In this document: positions 33,117 through 40,192 of the stretch, piece by piece
Numbering within the stretch: the stretch's first letter is position 1
Layout of the letters: the number at the start of each line of letters is the position of its first letter
Assembly: GCA_012840225.1 (NCBI GenBank)
Contig: DULU01000022.1
Span: 1 to 40,192 of the forward strand
From: Bacillota bacterium
GTDB lineage: Bacteria; Bacillota; Limnochordia; DTU080
Length of the DNA: 40,192 bases
Reading direction: 5' to 3'
Notes under the pieces: model-generated
What the model saw: only the letters and a program-made list of their open reading frames with translations
Databases searched by the model: none
What the model was told of the DNA's origin: nothing
Position numbers and translations under genes: made by a program

Positions 33117-36100
33117 TTGAGCTTGATTTGCACCGTCACCCCTGCGCCGGAAGAAGCCGGATTAGCCCAATTGTGCCGGAAGTTGGGCATTAAAGAGATG
33201 GTTCCGCCGGAAACTGTGATCAATAAAGTGATCGTCTACCCCGGGCGGAATTCCTGGTCTTTGGAGGTGACCGGCGGCGCCCCCATTTATGCCGCCTGGC
33301 GCCTTAGCTTGGAAAAGAGCCTGGCTGCGGCGCTGGGTCTCACCAAAGTGGAGATCGTGCCGGAGGCCGCTCCGGAAGAGAACCCGGAGAAGGCGGCTGC
33401 CGAAGTGCCGGAGATGGGGAACGAGACGGAGACCAGCACCGCTGCGGGCGACGACATCAGCGAAGAAGAATATATGGCGCAGCTGGAGAAGCTGCGCCAG
33501 GAGCGCGAGAATCAACTGGCTGCAGAAGCTTTGGCCGCCAGGGAGACTAAGGTGATCATGGGACAGGCCGTGAAAGAGGAGCCTGTGTCGCTGGAGCAGA
33601 TTGCCGATGAAGAGCGCAGCGTGGTGGTGACCGGGCGCGTCTTTAACCTGAACCGGCGGGAGATGAGATCGGGCCGCACCCTGCTCACCTTTGATATCAC
33701 CGACCACACCGATTCCCTGAGCGTGAAGCTGTTCCTGGAAAAAGAGGATGAAGAGAAGGCCTCGGCCATCAAGGAAGGCACTTGGCTCATGCTGCGCGGA
33801 GCTGTGCAGCATGACAATTTCACTCAGGAATTGTGCCTTATGCCCCGCGACATCATGCTTTCCCCGCCCAGAGGGGTGCGCCTGGACAATGCGGCGCAAA
33901 AGCGGGTGGAGTTGCACCTCCACACCAAGATGAGCGCCCTGGACGGGGTTTCCGACGTGGCGGCCGTCTTCGCCCAGGCCGCAGCCTGGAAGCATGAGGC
34001 TGTGGCCATTACCGATCACGGTGTGGTCCAGGCCTTTCCTTCCGCCTACAAAGCCGCCAAAAAGCATGGCGTGAAATGCATTTTCGGAGTGGAAGGCTAC
34101 CTGGTGGACCAGGCGGACGAAAAAGCGGAGAGTCATCACATCATCATCCTGGCGGCCGACCAGACCGGCCTGCGCCACCTCTATGAGCTGATCTCCCTTT
34201 CCCACCTGCGATATTTTTACCGCAAGCCGCGCCTCCCCCGGGCCGAGCTGACCCGGCTGCGTCAGGGCTTGGTGTTGGGTTCCGCCTGTGAAGCCGGGGA
34301 GATATATAAAGCCGTGCTGGCCGGGCGTTCCGACGCCGAGGTGGAGGCTTTGGCTGCTTTTTACGATTACCTGGAAATCCAGCCGTTGTCCAACAACAGT
34401 TTCCTCCTCGAACAGGGCCGGGTAGCCTCTCTCGATGATCTGCGCCGGCTGAACCGGCGCATCGTGGAGATCGGCCGGCGGTTGGGAAAGCCGGTGGTGG
34501 CCACCTCGGATGCGCACTATCTCCACCCGGAGGATGAGATTTTCCGCCGCATTCTCCTCGCCGGGCAGGGATATGCCGAAGTGGAGAATCCGGCGCCTCT
34601 CTATTACAAAACCACCGAGGAGATGCTGGCGGAATTCAGTTATCTGGGGGAGGAGGAAGCCTGGCGGGTGGTGGTGGAGGACAGCCGGCGGGTGGCCGCC
34701 ATGATCGCCGATGATCTGATGCCCGTACCTAAAGGCTTTTACCCGCCCGAGCTCCCCGATGCCGACAAAATTATCTCCGCCATGGTGCATAAGCGGGCGA
34801 GGGAGATCTACGGCGATCCGCTGCCGCAGCTCGTGGCCGAGCGGATAGATAAGGAGCTGGCGGCCATCATCGGCCACGGGTTCGCCTCACTTTACCTGAT
34901 CGCCCACAAGCTGGTGAAGCAGTCGGTGGACGACGGCTATGCCGTGGGCTCCCGCGGTTCGGTGGGATCGACGATCGTGGCTTTTCTCTGCGGCATTTCG
35001 GAAGTGAATCCGCTCGCCCCTCACTACATTTGCCTCCGCTGCCACAAGTTTGAAGCCATCACCGACGGTTCGGTGGGCGTCGGGCCCGATCTGCCGCGCC
35101 GTGACTGTCCCAATTGCGGTACGCCCATGAAACGGGACGGCTTCGATATTCCTTTTGAAACCTTTCTCGGCTTTGCCGGCGACAAAGTGCCGGATATCGA
35201 CCTGAATTTCTCGGAGGAATACCAACTCCGGGCCCACAAGAACACCGAAGAATTATTCGGGGCGGAAAATGTGTTCAGAGCCGGCACCATAGGCACGCTG
35301 GCCGAGAAGACGGCCTATGGTTATGTCCGCAAATACCTGGATGAGAAGGGGCTCCACCGGCGCTCGGCCGAGATCAATCGCCTGGTGGCCGGCTTGACCG
35401 GTGTGCGCAAGACCACCGGCCAGCACCCCGGAGGTTTGATCATCCTGCCCAAAGGGCGGGAGATTTATGAGTTTACGCCCATACAGTATCCGGCCAACGA
35501 CCGGGAGAGCAACATCATCACCACCCATTTTTCCTTCGACGATATTCATGAACAGCTGCTCAAACTGGATATCCTAGGCCAGTCCGGGCCGACCATGCAA
35601 AAGATGCTGGAAGATCTGACCGGAATCACCGTGGACCAGATACCGCTGGATGATCCGGACACCATGGCCATCTTCCGGGGTCTGGAGAGCCTCGGTATTG
35701 CTCCTGAGGATGCCGGCGGCCCCATCGGCACCTTGGGTATTCCGGAGTATAATACCAGGTACGTCAGGCAAATGCTGGAGGAGACCAGACCGAAAAATTT
35801 TGCCGAATTGATAGGCATCATGGGGTTGTCGCACGGCAAAGGCTTGTGGCTGGACAATGCCCAGGAACTGGTGCGCCAGGGTATCGTGCCGCTGGAAAAA
35901 ACCATCCTCTGCCGCGACGACATCATGCTGTTTCTCATCCGCCAGGGCATGCCGGCGAAAGATGCCTTCCGCATCACGGAGTTGGTGCGCAAAACCGGCT
36001 CCACCATCTCGGCCGCCGATGAAGAGCTGATGCTGCAATATCAGGTGCCGCGCTGGTATATCGAATCCTGCAAAAAGATCACTTACATGTTCCCCAAGGC

Positions 36101-36614
36101 GCATGCCGCCGCCTACGCGCTGAACGCTTACTGGCAGGCATATGCCAAGGTGCATTACCCACTCTTCTTTTATGCCGCCTATTTCAGCATTCACGCCGAG
36201 GAATTCGATGCTTCCTGGGCTACCATGAGCAAACAGGAACTGCATGCCAAGCTCAGAGCCCTCAATGAGAAAGGGAACGCCGCCACCGGTAAAGAGCAGG
36301 GCATAGCCGCCACCCTGGAAGTGGTGATCGAAGCGCTGGCCCGCGGCATCCGCTTCCTCCCGGTGGATCTGTATAAATCCCAGGTGCGCCGCTTTGTCCC
36401 CGAAGACGGGAAACTGCGGCTGCCGCTCATCAGTGTGCAGGGGGTCGGCCTGAAAGCGGCGGAAGCCATTGAGCAGAGCCGAGAGGAGCGTCCTTTCACC
36501 TCGGTGGAGGATATCAAGAAGCGCTGCGGCTTGTCCAAGACGGTTATTGAGGTGCTGGCGGCCTACGGCTGCCTGGAGCATCTGCCGGAAACCAACCAGC
36601 TGACCCTGTTTTAG
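33117..36614 (+). CDS. polC: DNA polymerase III PolC-type alpha subunit, no exonuclease
   Basis: Replicative DNA polymerase of Gram-positives. At 1165 residues it is about 270 shorter than the usual ~1430. The order is: N-terminal domain (1-80), an acidic linker (about 80-150), the OB fold (about 168-250), the PHP domain (262-480), then the polymerase. The DnaQ-like 3'-5' exonuclease that normally splits the PHP domain is absent: CIFGVEGYLVD (321-331) runs straight into SHHIIILA (from 339), and no DxETTG motif occurs. All nine usual PHP metal ligands appear present (H267, H269, D300, H301, E326, H340 or H341, C391, D465, H467). PolC zinc cysteines are C639, C642, C664 and C667; catalytic D693 and D695 lie in PDIDLNFS. 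The C-terminal QLTLF is the sliding-clamp motif. TTG 33117 is nine bases after GGAGG. Confidence 0.95.
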   Translation: MSLICTVTPAPEEAGLAQLCRKLGIKEMVPPETVINKVIVYPGRNSWSLEVTGGAPIYAAWRLSLEKSLAAALGLTKVEIVPEAAPEENPEKAAAEVPEMGNETETSTAAGDDISEEEYMAQLEKLRQERENQLAAEALAARETKVIMGQAVKEEPVSLEQIADEERSVVVTGRVFNLNRREMRSGRTLLTFDITDHTDSLSVKLFLEKEDEEKASAIKEGTWLMLRGAVQHDNFTQELCLMPRDIMLSPPRGVRLDNAAQKRVELHLHTKMSALDGVSDVAAVFAQAAAWKHEAVAITDHGVVQAFPSAYKAAKKHGVKCIFGVEGYLVDQADEKAESHHIIILAADQTGLRHLYELISLSHLRYFYRKPRLPRAELTRLRQGLVLGSACEAGEIYKAVLAGRSDAEVEALAAFYDYLEIQPLSNNSFLLEQGRVASLDDLRRLNRRIVEIGRRLGKPVVATSDAHYLHPEDEIFRRILLAGQGYAEVENPAPLYYKTTEEMLAEFSYLGEEEAWRVVVEDSRRVAAMIADDLMPVPKGFYPPELPDADKIISAMVHKRAREIYGDPLPQLVAERIDKELAAIIGHGFASLYLIAHKLVKQSVDDGYAVGSRGSVGSTIVAFLCGISEVNPLAPHYICLRCHKFEAITDGSVGVGPDLPRRDCPNCGTPMKRDGFDIPFETFLGFAGDKVPDIDLNFSEEYQLRAHKNTEELFGAENVFRAGTIGTLAEKTAYGYVRKYLDEKGLHRRSAEINRLVAGLTGVRKTTGQHPGGLIILPKGREIYEFTPIQYPANDRESNIITTHFSFDDIHEQLLKLDILGQSGPTMQKMLEDLTGITVDQIPLDDPDTMAIFRGLESLGIAPEDAGGPIGTLGIPEYNTRYVRQMLEETRPKNFAELIGIMGLSHGKGLWLDNAQELVRQGIVPLEKTILCRDDIMLFLIRQGMPAKDAFRITELVRKTGSTISAADEELMLQYQVPRWYIESCKKITYMFPKAHAAAYALNAYWQAYAKVHYPLFFYAAYFSIHAEEFDASWATMSKQELHAKLRALNEKGNAATGKEQGIAATLEVVIEALARGIRFLPVDLYKSQVRRFVPEDGKLRLPLISVQGVGLKAAEAIEQSREERPFTSVEDIKKRCGLSKTVIEVLAAYGCLEHLPETNQLTLF

Positions 36615-36630
36615 ATCTTCAGGTCTTTTT
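36613..36630 (+). terminator. Weak terminator-like hairpin after polC
   Basis: AGATC (36613-36617) pairs with GGTCT (36622-36626) around a TTCA loop, followed by TTTT. The stem is only five pairs with a G-T, so it would be weak. Confidence 0.4.
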
Positions 36631-36685
36631 CCGGGTAAATTTTCCTATTTTGGCGAGAATGGCAGAAAACCCGCTCGCGTCCCTG

Positions 36686-36714
36686 TTGTCAATTGCTCTG
36701 CTAGGTGATATACT
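36686..36714 (+). promoter_or_regulatory. Sigma-A-like promoter of the rimP-nusA operon
   Basis: TTGTCA at 36686-36691 and TATACT at 36709-36714 are separated by 17 bases. Transcription would start near 36721, about 98 bases before rimP. The start region is T-rich. Confidence 0.8.
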
Positions 36715-36750
36715 ACTGGCGTGGTTTTTTGTGTGTTTTTGCCGTTTGTC

Positions 36751-36781
36751 GCGAAAGAGTGGGTAGCCCCCACTCTTTCGC
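36751..36781 (+). promoter_or_regulatory. Leader hairpin before rimP-nusA
   Basis: GCGAAAGAGTGGG (36751-36763) pairs perfectly with CCCACTCTTTCGC (36769-36781), a 13-pair stem closing a five-base loop. It is followed by a weak T-tract (ACTGTTTGG). It lies between the operon promoter and the rimP start. In Bacillus the same operon leader carries a NusA-dependent terminator through which NusA limits its own synthesis. This hairpin may do the same. Confidence 0.7.
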
Positions 36782-36818
36782 ACTGTTTGGCGGAATGTAT
36801 GATGACGGGAGTGGAGCA

Positions 36819-37283
36819 ATGGCGCCATCTGTTGTAGCCCAGGTGACGGCCATGGCGGCGGAACCTTGCCGGGAACTCGGCCTGGAACTGGTGGACGTGG
36901 TTTATGCCAAAGAGCATGGCCGTTATATTCTGCGCATTTTCATAGATAAACCGGGCGGTGTAACTATAGACGACTGCGAAGCGTTCAGCAACAGCATCGG
37001 CCGGCTCCTCGATGAGGCCGATCCGATTCCCAACCAATATTACCTGGAGGTTTCCTCCCCCGGTATCGATCGGCCGCTCAAGAAAGTCGAGGATTTCGAC
37101 CGCTTTAGCGGCAGCAAAGCGGCGATCAAGCTCTACGCCCCACTTGAGGGGCGGCGCTCCTGGCAGGGCATCCTCCGGGGTGTGAGAGAAGGCCAGGTGG
37201 TGCTGCAGGTGGAGGAGAACGAAGTGCTGCTGCCCTTGTCCCAAATTGCCAAAGCCAATCTGCTTGGCGATATTGATATATAA
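36819..37283 (+). CDS. rimP: Ribosome maturation factor RimP
   Basis: Assists assembly of the 30S subunit. The 154 residues open MAPSVVAQVTAMA, then GLELVDVVYAKEHGRYILRI and FIDKPGGVTIDDC; the second half has YYLEVSSPGIDRPLKK. I chose ATG 36819, seven bases after GGGAG (36807-36811). The frame is open upstream across the leader hairpin, but no start there has a ribosome binding site. nusA follows after 47 bases. Confidence 0.94.
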   Translation: MAPSVVAQVTAMAAEPCRELGLELVDVVYAKEHGRYILRIFIDKPGGVTIDDCEAFSNSIGRLLDEADPIPNQYYLEVSSPGIDRPLKKVEDFDRFSGSKAAIKLYAPLEGRRSWQGILRGVREGQVVLQVEENEVLLPLSQIAKANLLGDIDI

Positions 37284-37330
37284 GTTTGGATAAGTTGAGG
37301 ATCACCACAAATTAGGAGGCCGGAGTGAAA

Positions 37331-38809
37331 ATGAATCTGGAGTTGGTAGGAGCTCTGACCGAACTGGAAAAGGAGCGGGGAATCTCCAAAGACATAATAT
37401 ATGAAGCCATTGAAGCGGCTATCGTTTCGGCATATAAGCGCAACTATGGATCCGCCCAGAATATACGCGTGCAACTGACGGACAAGGGCGAGATCAAAGT
37501 TTTTGCCCGCAAGGATGTTGTGGAGGAAGTTATGGATGAAGCCAACGAAATCTCCCTGGAAGATGCCAGGGCCATTGATCCCAATTACCAGTTGGACGAT
37601 GTGGTAGAGTTGGAAGTGACTCCAAGGGATTTCGGCCGCATAGCTGCCCAGACAGCCAAGCAAGTGGTGATCCAGCGTATTCGCGAAGCAGAGAGAGAGA
37701 TGATCTACGAGGAATTCCAGAACCGGGAGGGCGACATCGTCACCGGCATCGTGCAGAGAACCGAGCATCGCCACGTCCTGGTCGATCTGGGCAAGGTGGA
37801 AGCCGTGCTGCCTCCGAGCGAGCAGGTGCCGCGGGAGAATTACACGCACGGCATGCGCATGAAAGTCTATGTCACCGAAGTGCGCAAAACCACCAAGGGG
37901 CCGCAGGTGATCGTCTCCCGCACTCACCCCAACCTCCTGAAGCGGCTTTTCGAACTGGAAGTGCCGGAAATCCAGGACGGCATTGTGGAGATCAAAGCGG
38001 TGGCCAGGGAAGCCGGGAACCGCTCCAAAATCGCCGTGCACAGCGTGGATCCCAATGTCGATCCCGTAGGGGCCTGCGTCGGACCCAGGGGGATGAGGGT
38101 ACAGGCGGTGGTGCAGGAACTAAAGGGAGAAAAAGTGGACATCATCATGTGGCATCCAAACCCTGAACAATTCATAGCCAACTCTCTCAGCCCGTCGCGG
38201 GTGCTGCGGGTGCAGATCCTGGAAGGCGACAAAATGGCCCGCACCGTGGTGCCGGATCACCAGTTATCCCTGGCCATCGGCAAAGAAGGGCAAAATGCCC
38301 GCCTGGCGGCCAGAGTCACCGGCTGGAAGATCGACATCAAAAGCGAAAGCCAGATGCAGGAGTTGCTGGCGCTGGAAGCCAAGCGGATGTTTGCCATTCC
38401 GGAAAGCAGCACTCCGGAAGCTCCGGAGGAAAAAGAGCGGGGTGAGGGTGAGCCGGCTATCCGGCAGGTCAAAGAGAGGGAGATCGATTTCGACCAGCTT
38501 TTACCAGTGCCGGAAAAGCACGGTCTGAATGCCGAGGATCTGTTTAAAATCCCGCATGCCGGTGATGAGAAGGAAGAGGCCGGGAAGGCGAACTCTCCCT
38601 CTGCCGATCAATCCGGTGAGCGCCGTACCCTGCGGGCGGAAGCCGCTTTCTATGAGGCCACTATAGCCGAGGGAGCCGATAAACCCGGGAAAAAAGCGAA
38701 AAAGAGCAAAGGCAAAGATAAAGATGATGAAGGTAAACCCAGGGAAGTGATCCGTGACCTGTCGGAGCTCGCCAAATTGATGGACGTGATCAAGGATGAC
38801 GGGGAGTAG
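37331..38809 (+). CDS. nusA: Transcription factor NusA with C-terminal extension
   Basis: Binds RNA polymerase and RNA, affecting pausing, termination and antitermination. The N-terminal domain opens [19 protein letters not shown] and has [11 protein letters not shown]. The S1 domain (about 130-200) has [20 protein letters not shown]. Two KH domains (about 205-345) include [14 protein letters not shown] and [14 protein letters not shown]. After them comes a tail of about 135 residues, rich in Glu and Lys, with [16 protein letters not shown] and a final helix [16 protein letters not shown]. Bacillus NusA stops near residue 371. ATG 37331 gives the canonical start, with AGGAGG at 37314-37319; GTG 37325 is an alternative. 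Confidence 0.95.
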   Translation: MNLELVGALTELEKERGISKDIIYEAIEAAIVSAYKRNYGSAQNIRVQLTDKGEIKVFARKDVVEEVMDEANEISLEDARAIDPNYQLDDVVELEVTPRDFGRIAAQTAKQVVIQRIREAEREMIYEEFQNREGDIVTGIVQRTEHRHVLVDLGKVEAVLPPSEQVPRENYTHGMRMKVYVTEVRKTTKGPQVIVSRTHPNLLKRLFELEVPEIQDGIVEIKAVAREAGNRSKIAVHSVDPNVDPVGACVGPRGMRVQAVVQELKGEKVDIIMWHPNPEQFIANSLSPSRVLRVQILEGDKMARTVVPDHQLSLAIGKEGQNARLAARVTGWKIDIKSESQMQELLALEAKRMFAIPESSTPEAPEEKERGEGEPAIRQVKEREIDFDQLLPVPEKHGLNAEDLFKIPHAGDEKEEAGKANSPSADQSGERRTLRAEAAFYEATIAEGADKPGKKAKKSKGKDKDDEGKPREVIRDLSELAKLMDVIKDDGE

Positions 38810-38820
38810 GTGACGCCCAG

Positions 38821-39108
38821 GTGAAAAAGAAGAAATTGCCGGAGCGTACCTGCGTCGGCTGCAGGCAGGTGAAAGCGAAAAAAGAATTGCTGAGAGTGGT
38901 CCGTGATCCTCTGGGCGTGATCAGCATCGATCCGACCGGTAAGCGGGCGGGTCGGGGGGCCTATATTTGCCCGTCGCCGGCTTGCCTGGAGAAAGCTATC
39001 GCCGGCAAGCGCCTGGAGCGGGCGCTGGAGCGCCCTATCGACGCCGCATTGTTAGAAACTTTGAAAGAGCAGCTTGCAGTGGAGCCCTCGGGAAGGGATA
39101 ATGTTTGA
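38821..39108 (+). CDS. rnpM: YlxR/RnpM RNase P modulator
   Basis: Small protein of 95 residues between nusA and infB; the family was named RnpM after binding and modulating RNase P RNA. It has PERTCVGCRQVKAKKELLRV, then DPTGKRAGRGAYICPSPAC and a Lys/Arg-rich C-terminal helix. The four cysteines (CVGC and CPSPAC) may bind a metal. GTG 38821 is 11 bases after the nusA stop. The L7Ae-like ylxQ gene that normally follows is missing; infB starts 10 bases on. Confidence 0.93.
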   Translation: MKKKKLPERTCVGCRQVKAKKELLRVVRDPLGVISIDPTGKRAGRGAYICPSPACLEKAIAGKRLERALERPIDAALLETLKEQLAVEPSGRDNV

Positions 39109-39118
39109 GGTGATGTCA

Positions 39119-40192
39119 ATGCCGAAAATACGCGTGAGCGAACTCGCCAAGGAAATCAATATAGATGTTAAAGAACTGCTGGAATACCTGGCGGGTCTCG
39201 ACGCGAATACCAAGAATCACATGAGTTTTGTCGACGAAGCCCTGGCTGTGCAGGCCCGGCGCCGTTTCTCCAAGACGGGAGCGCTGGATATTCAGGTAAA
39301 GCCGGTGCAACCCCGCCCGGTTGGTATGCCGCCGCGGGCGCGCGGTCCGATCCGGCGCGGTCGCCCGATCGGTGCCGCCTCTAAGCCCGGCGACCTGGGA
39401 CAAGCTCCGGCACCGGGAGAAAAGGCTGAAGGAAAGCCGGGTGGCGCGGCAGTGCCCCAGGCTCCTGCCATAACTCCGGCTGCCTCTGCTGCCGCAACTG
39501 CTCAGGCGGCTAAAACGCCTTCTGCGGAGAATGCGGCGGCAGCTGCGTCAGCGGCCACGGCAACACCGGCGGCAACGACTACACCTCCGGCAGCGGCCAA
39601 AACCGCCGCGCCGGCTGCTCCCACTGCACAGGTTGCTCCTGCCAAACCGGCCCCTGTCGACAAGCCGGCAGCCTCCGCCAAACCGGTAGCTGCTGCCAAA
39701 GCGGCGGCTCCCGCAAAAGCGGAGATTCCCGTCAAACAAGCGGCTCCTCCGGCTCCCCCGGCCACGGCAGCTTCGGCGGCTCCTCAGGCCACAGAAGAGC
39801 GGTCTGCCCGACGTCAGGGTGAGATGAAAAAAGCTGAAGCTCCAGCTGCTGCCTCACCCGCCGCCCAAGCGGCCGGAGCGCCGGAACCGGTTGAGGGGAA
39901 AGACTCCGTACCTGCAGCCAAACCGGTGGCGGAGACTAAAGAGGCGGTTGTGGCACCGGCCGCACCGAAGCCGGCTGCACCGCGAAAGCCGGCTGCGCCA
40001 ACGCCGGTAGGGAAGACGCCGGCCGCTCCACAGGAGACGGCACCGCCTGCTGCGCCTGCTAAAGCACCGGCTCCGCTGGCGGCTCAAACCAGGACCTCGG
40101 TACCGGAAGCCGGACCTGCGACCAAAAAGGAAGAAAGAGAAGCCAAAGCGCCGGCTGCCGGTTTCAGGACCCCGGATACCAGAAGAGAGCCC
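39119..40192 (+). CDS. infB: Translation initiation factor IF-2, 5' part
   Basis: The first 358 codons of IF-2, the GTPase that places initiator tRNA; the gene runs off the window. The IF2-N domain is clear: MPKIRVSELAKEINIDVKEL, then AVQARRRF at about residues 44-51. From about residue 95 to the window end the protein is a low-complexity linker of Ala, Pro, Lys and Gly, broken by short charged stretches. The GTPase domain has not yet begun. ATG 39119 follows GAGGTGA (39107-39113) by about five bases; ATG 39113 in the same frame is a poorer choice. Confidence 0.95.
   Translation, partial: MPKIRVSELAKEINIDVKELLEYLAGLDANTKNHMSFVDEALAVQARRRFSKTGALDIQVKPVQPRPVGMPPRARGPIRRGRPIGAASKPGDLGQAPAPGEKAEGKPGGAAVPQAPAITPAASAAATAQAAKTPSAENAAAAASAATATPAATTTPPAAAKTAAPAAPTAQVAPAKPAPVDKPAASAKPVAAAKAAAPAKAEIPVKQAAPPAPPATAASAAPQATEERSARRQGEMKKAEAPAAASPAAQAAGAPEPVEGKDSVPAAKPVAETKEAVVAPAAPKPAAPRKPAAPTPVGKTPAAPQETAPPAAPAKAPAPLAAQTRTSVPEAGPATKKEEREAKAPAAGFRTPDTRREP

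Noticed and set aside
1-40192. tRNA, rRNA, SRP RNA, insertion sequences, prophage or CRISPR arrays.
   Set aside because: No cloverleaf, transposase, integrase, spaced direct-repeat array or terminal inverted repeats were seen. Short or diverged RNAs could be missed by eye.

Overview
The window is a densely packed run of about 41 protein genes, all on the + strand, plus one doubtful leader reading frame. Nearly all belong to the conserved core of a spore-forming, Gram-positive-type bacterium (Firmicutes/Bacillota). The order rnc-smc-ftsY-ylxM-ffh-rpsP-khpA-rimM-trmD-rplS-lepB-rbgA-rnhB ... dprA-topA-hslV-hslU ... rpsB-tsf-pyrH-frr-uppS-cdsA-dxr-rseP-polC-rimP-nusA-rnpM-infB matches Bacillus and Clostridia. 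Sporulation genes (spoVS, a SigH-like sigma factor), a PolC-type polymerase, a lepB between rplS and rbgA, two-subunit class I fumarase genes and a high G+C content point to a high-GC member of the Clostridia or a relative. The species cannot be named from the sequence. Start codons are unusual: judged by Shine-Dalgarno spacing, about 12 genes start with TTG and about 12 with GTG.

Layout. (1) 1-7365: rnc, an unrecognised gene, spoVS under a sigma-H-like promoter, a SigH-like sigma factor, smc and ftsY. (2) 7366-14543: signal recognition and ribosome maturation genes (ylxM-ffh, rpsP, khpA, rimM, trmD, rplS), signal peptidase lepB, rbgA, rnhB and yraN. Strong sigma-A-like promoters lie before ylxM and trmD. 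(3) 14637-19497: comM, the fumarase subunit genes closed by a clear terminator, a small zinc-ribbon protein, and dprA. (4) 19559-24748: topA, the HslVU protease, and a divergent FliM-like protein where codY and the flagellar operon start in Bacillus. (5) 24756-30675: promoter and folded leader, then rpsB-tsf-pyrH-frr, a PASTA-like orphan, uppS, cdsA and a YtvI-like permease. (6) 30706-36614: dxr, rseP and a polC that lacks the 3'-5' exonuclease domain. (7) 36686-end: promoter and a 13-bp leader hairpin, then rimP, nusA with a long C-terminal tail, rnpM and the start of infB.

Most genes serve translation, RNA metabolism, protein targeting, chromosome upkeep and envelope-lipid synthesis. No mobile elements, tRNA, rRNA or CRISPR arrays were seen, and no gene-free stretch exceeds about 180 bp. 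The points most worth a second look are the exonuclease-less PolC with an apparently complete PHP metal site, the leaders before ylxM, rpsB and rimP, the FliM-like protein, the sigma-H-like promoter next to a SigH-like gene, and a recurring pattern of in-frame Gly/Ala-rich repeat insertions in housekeeping proteins.
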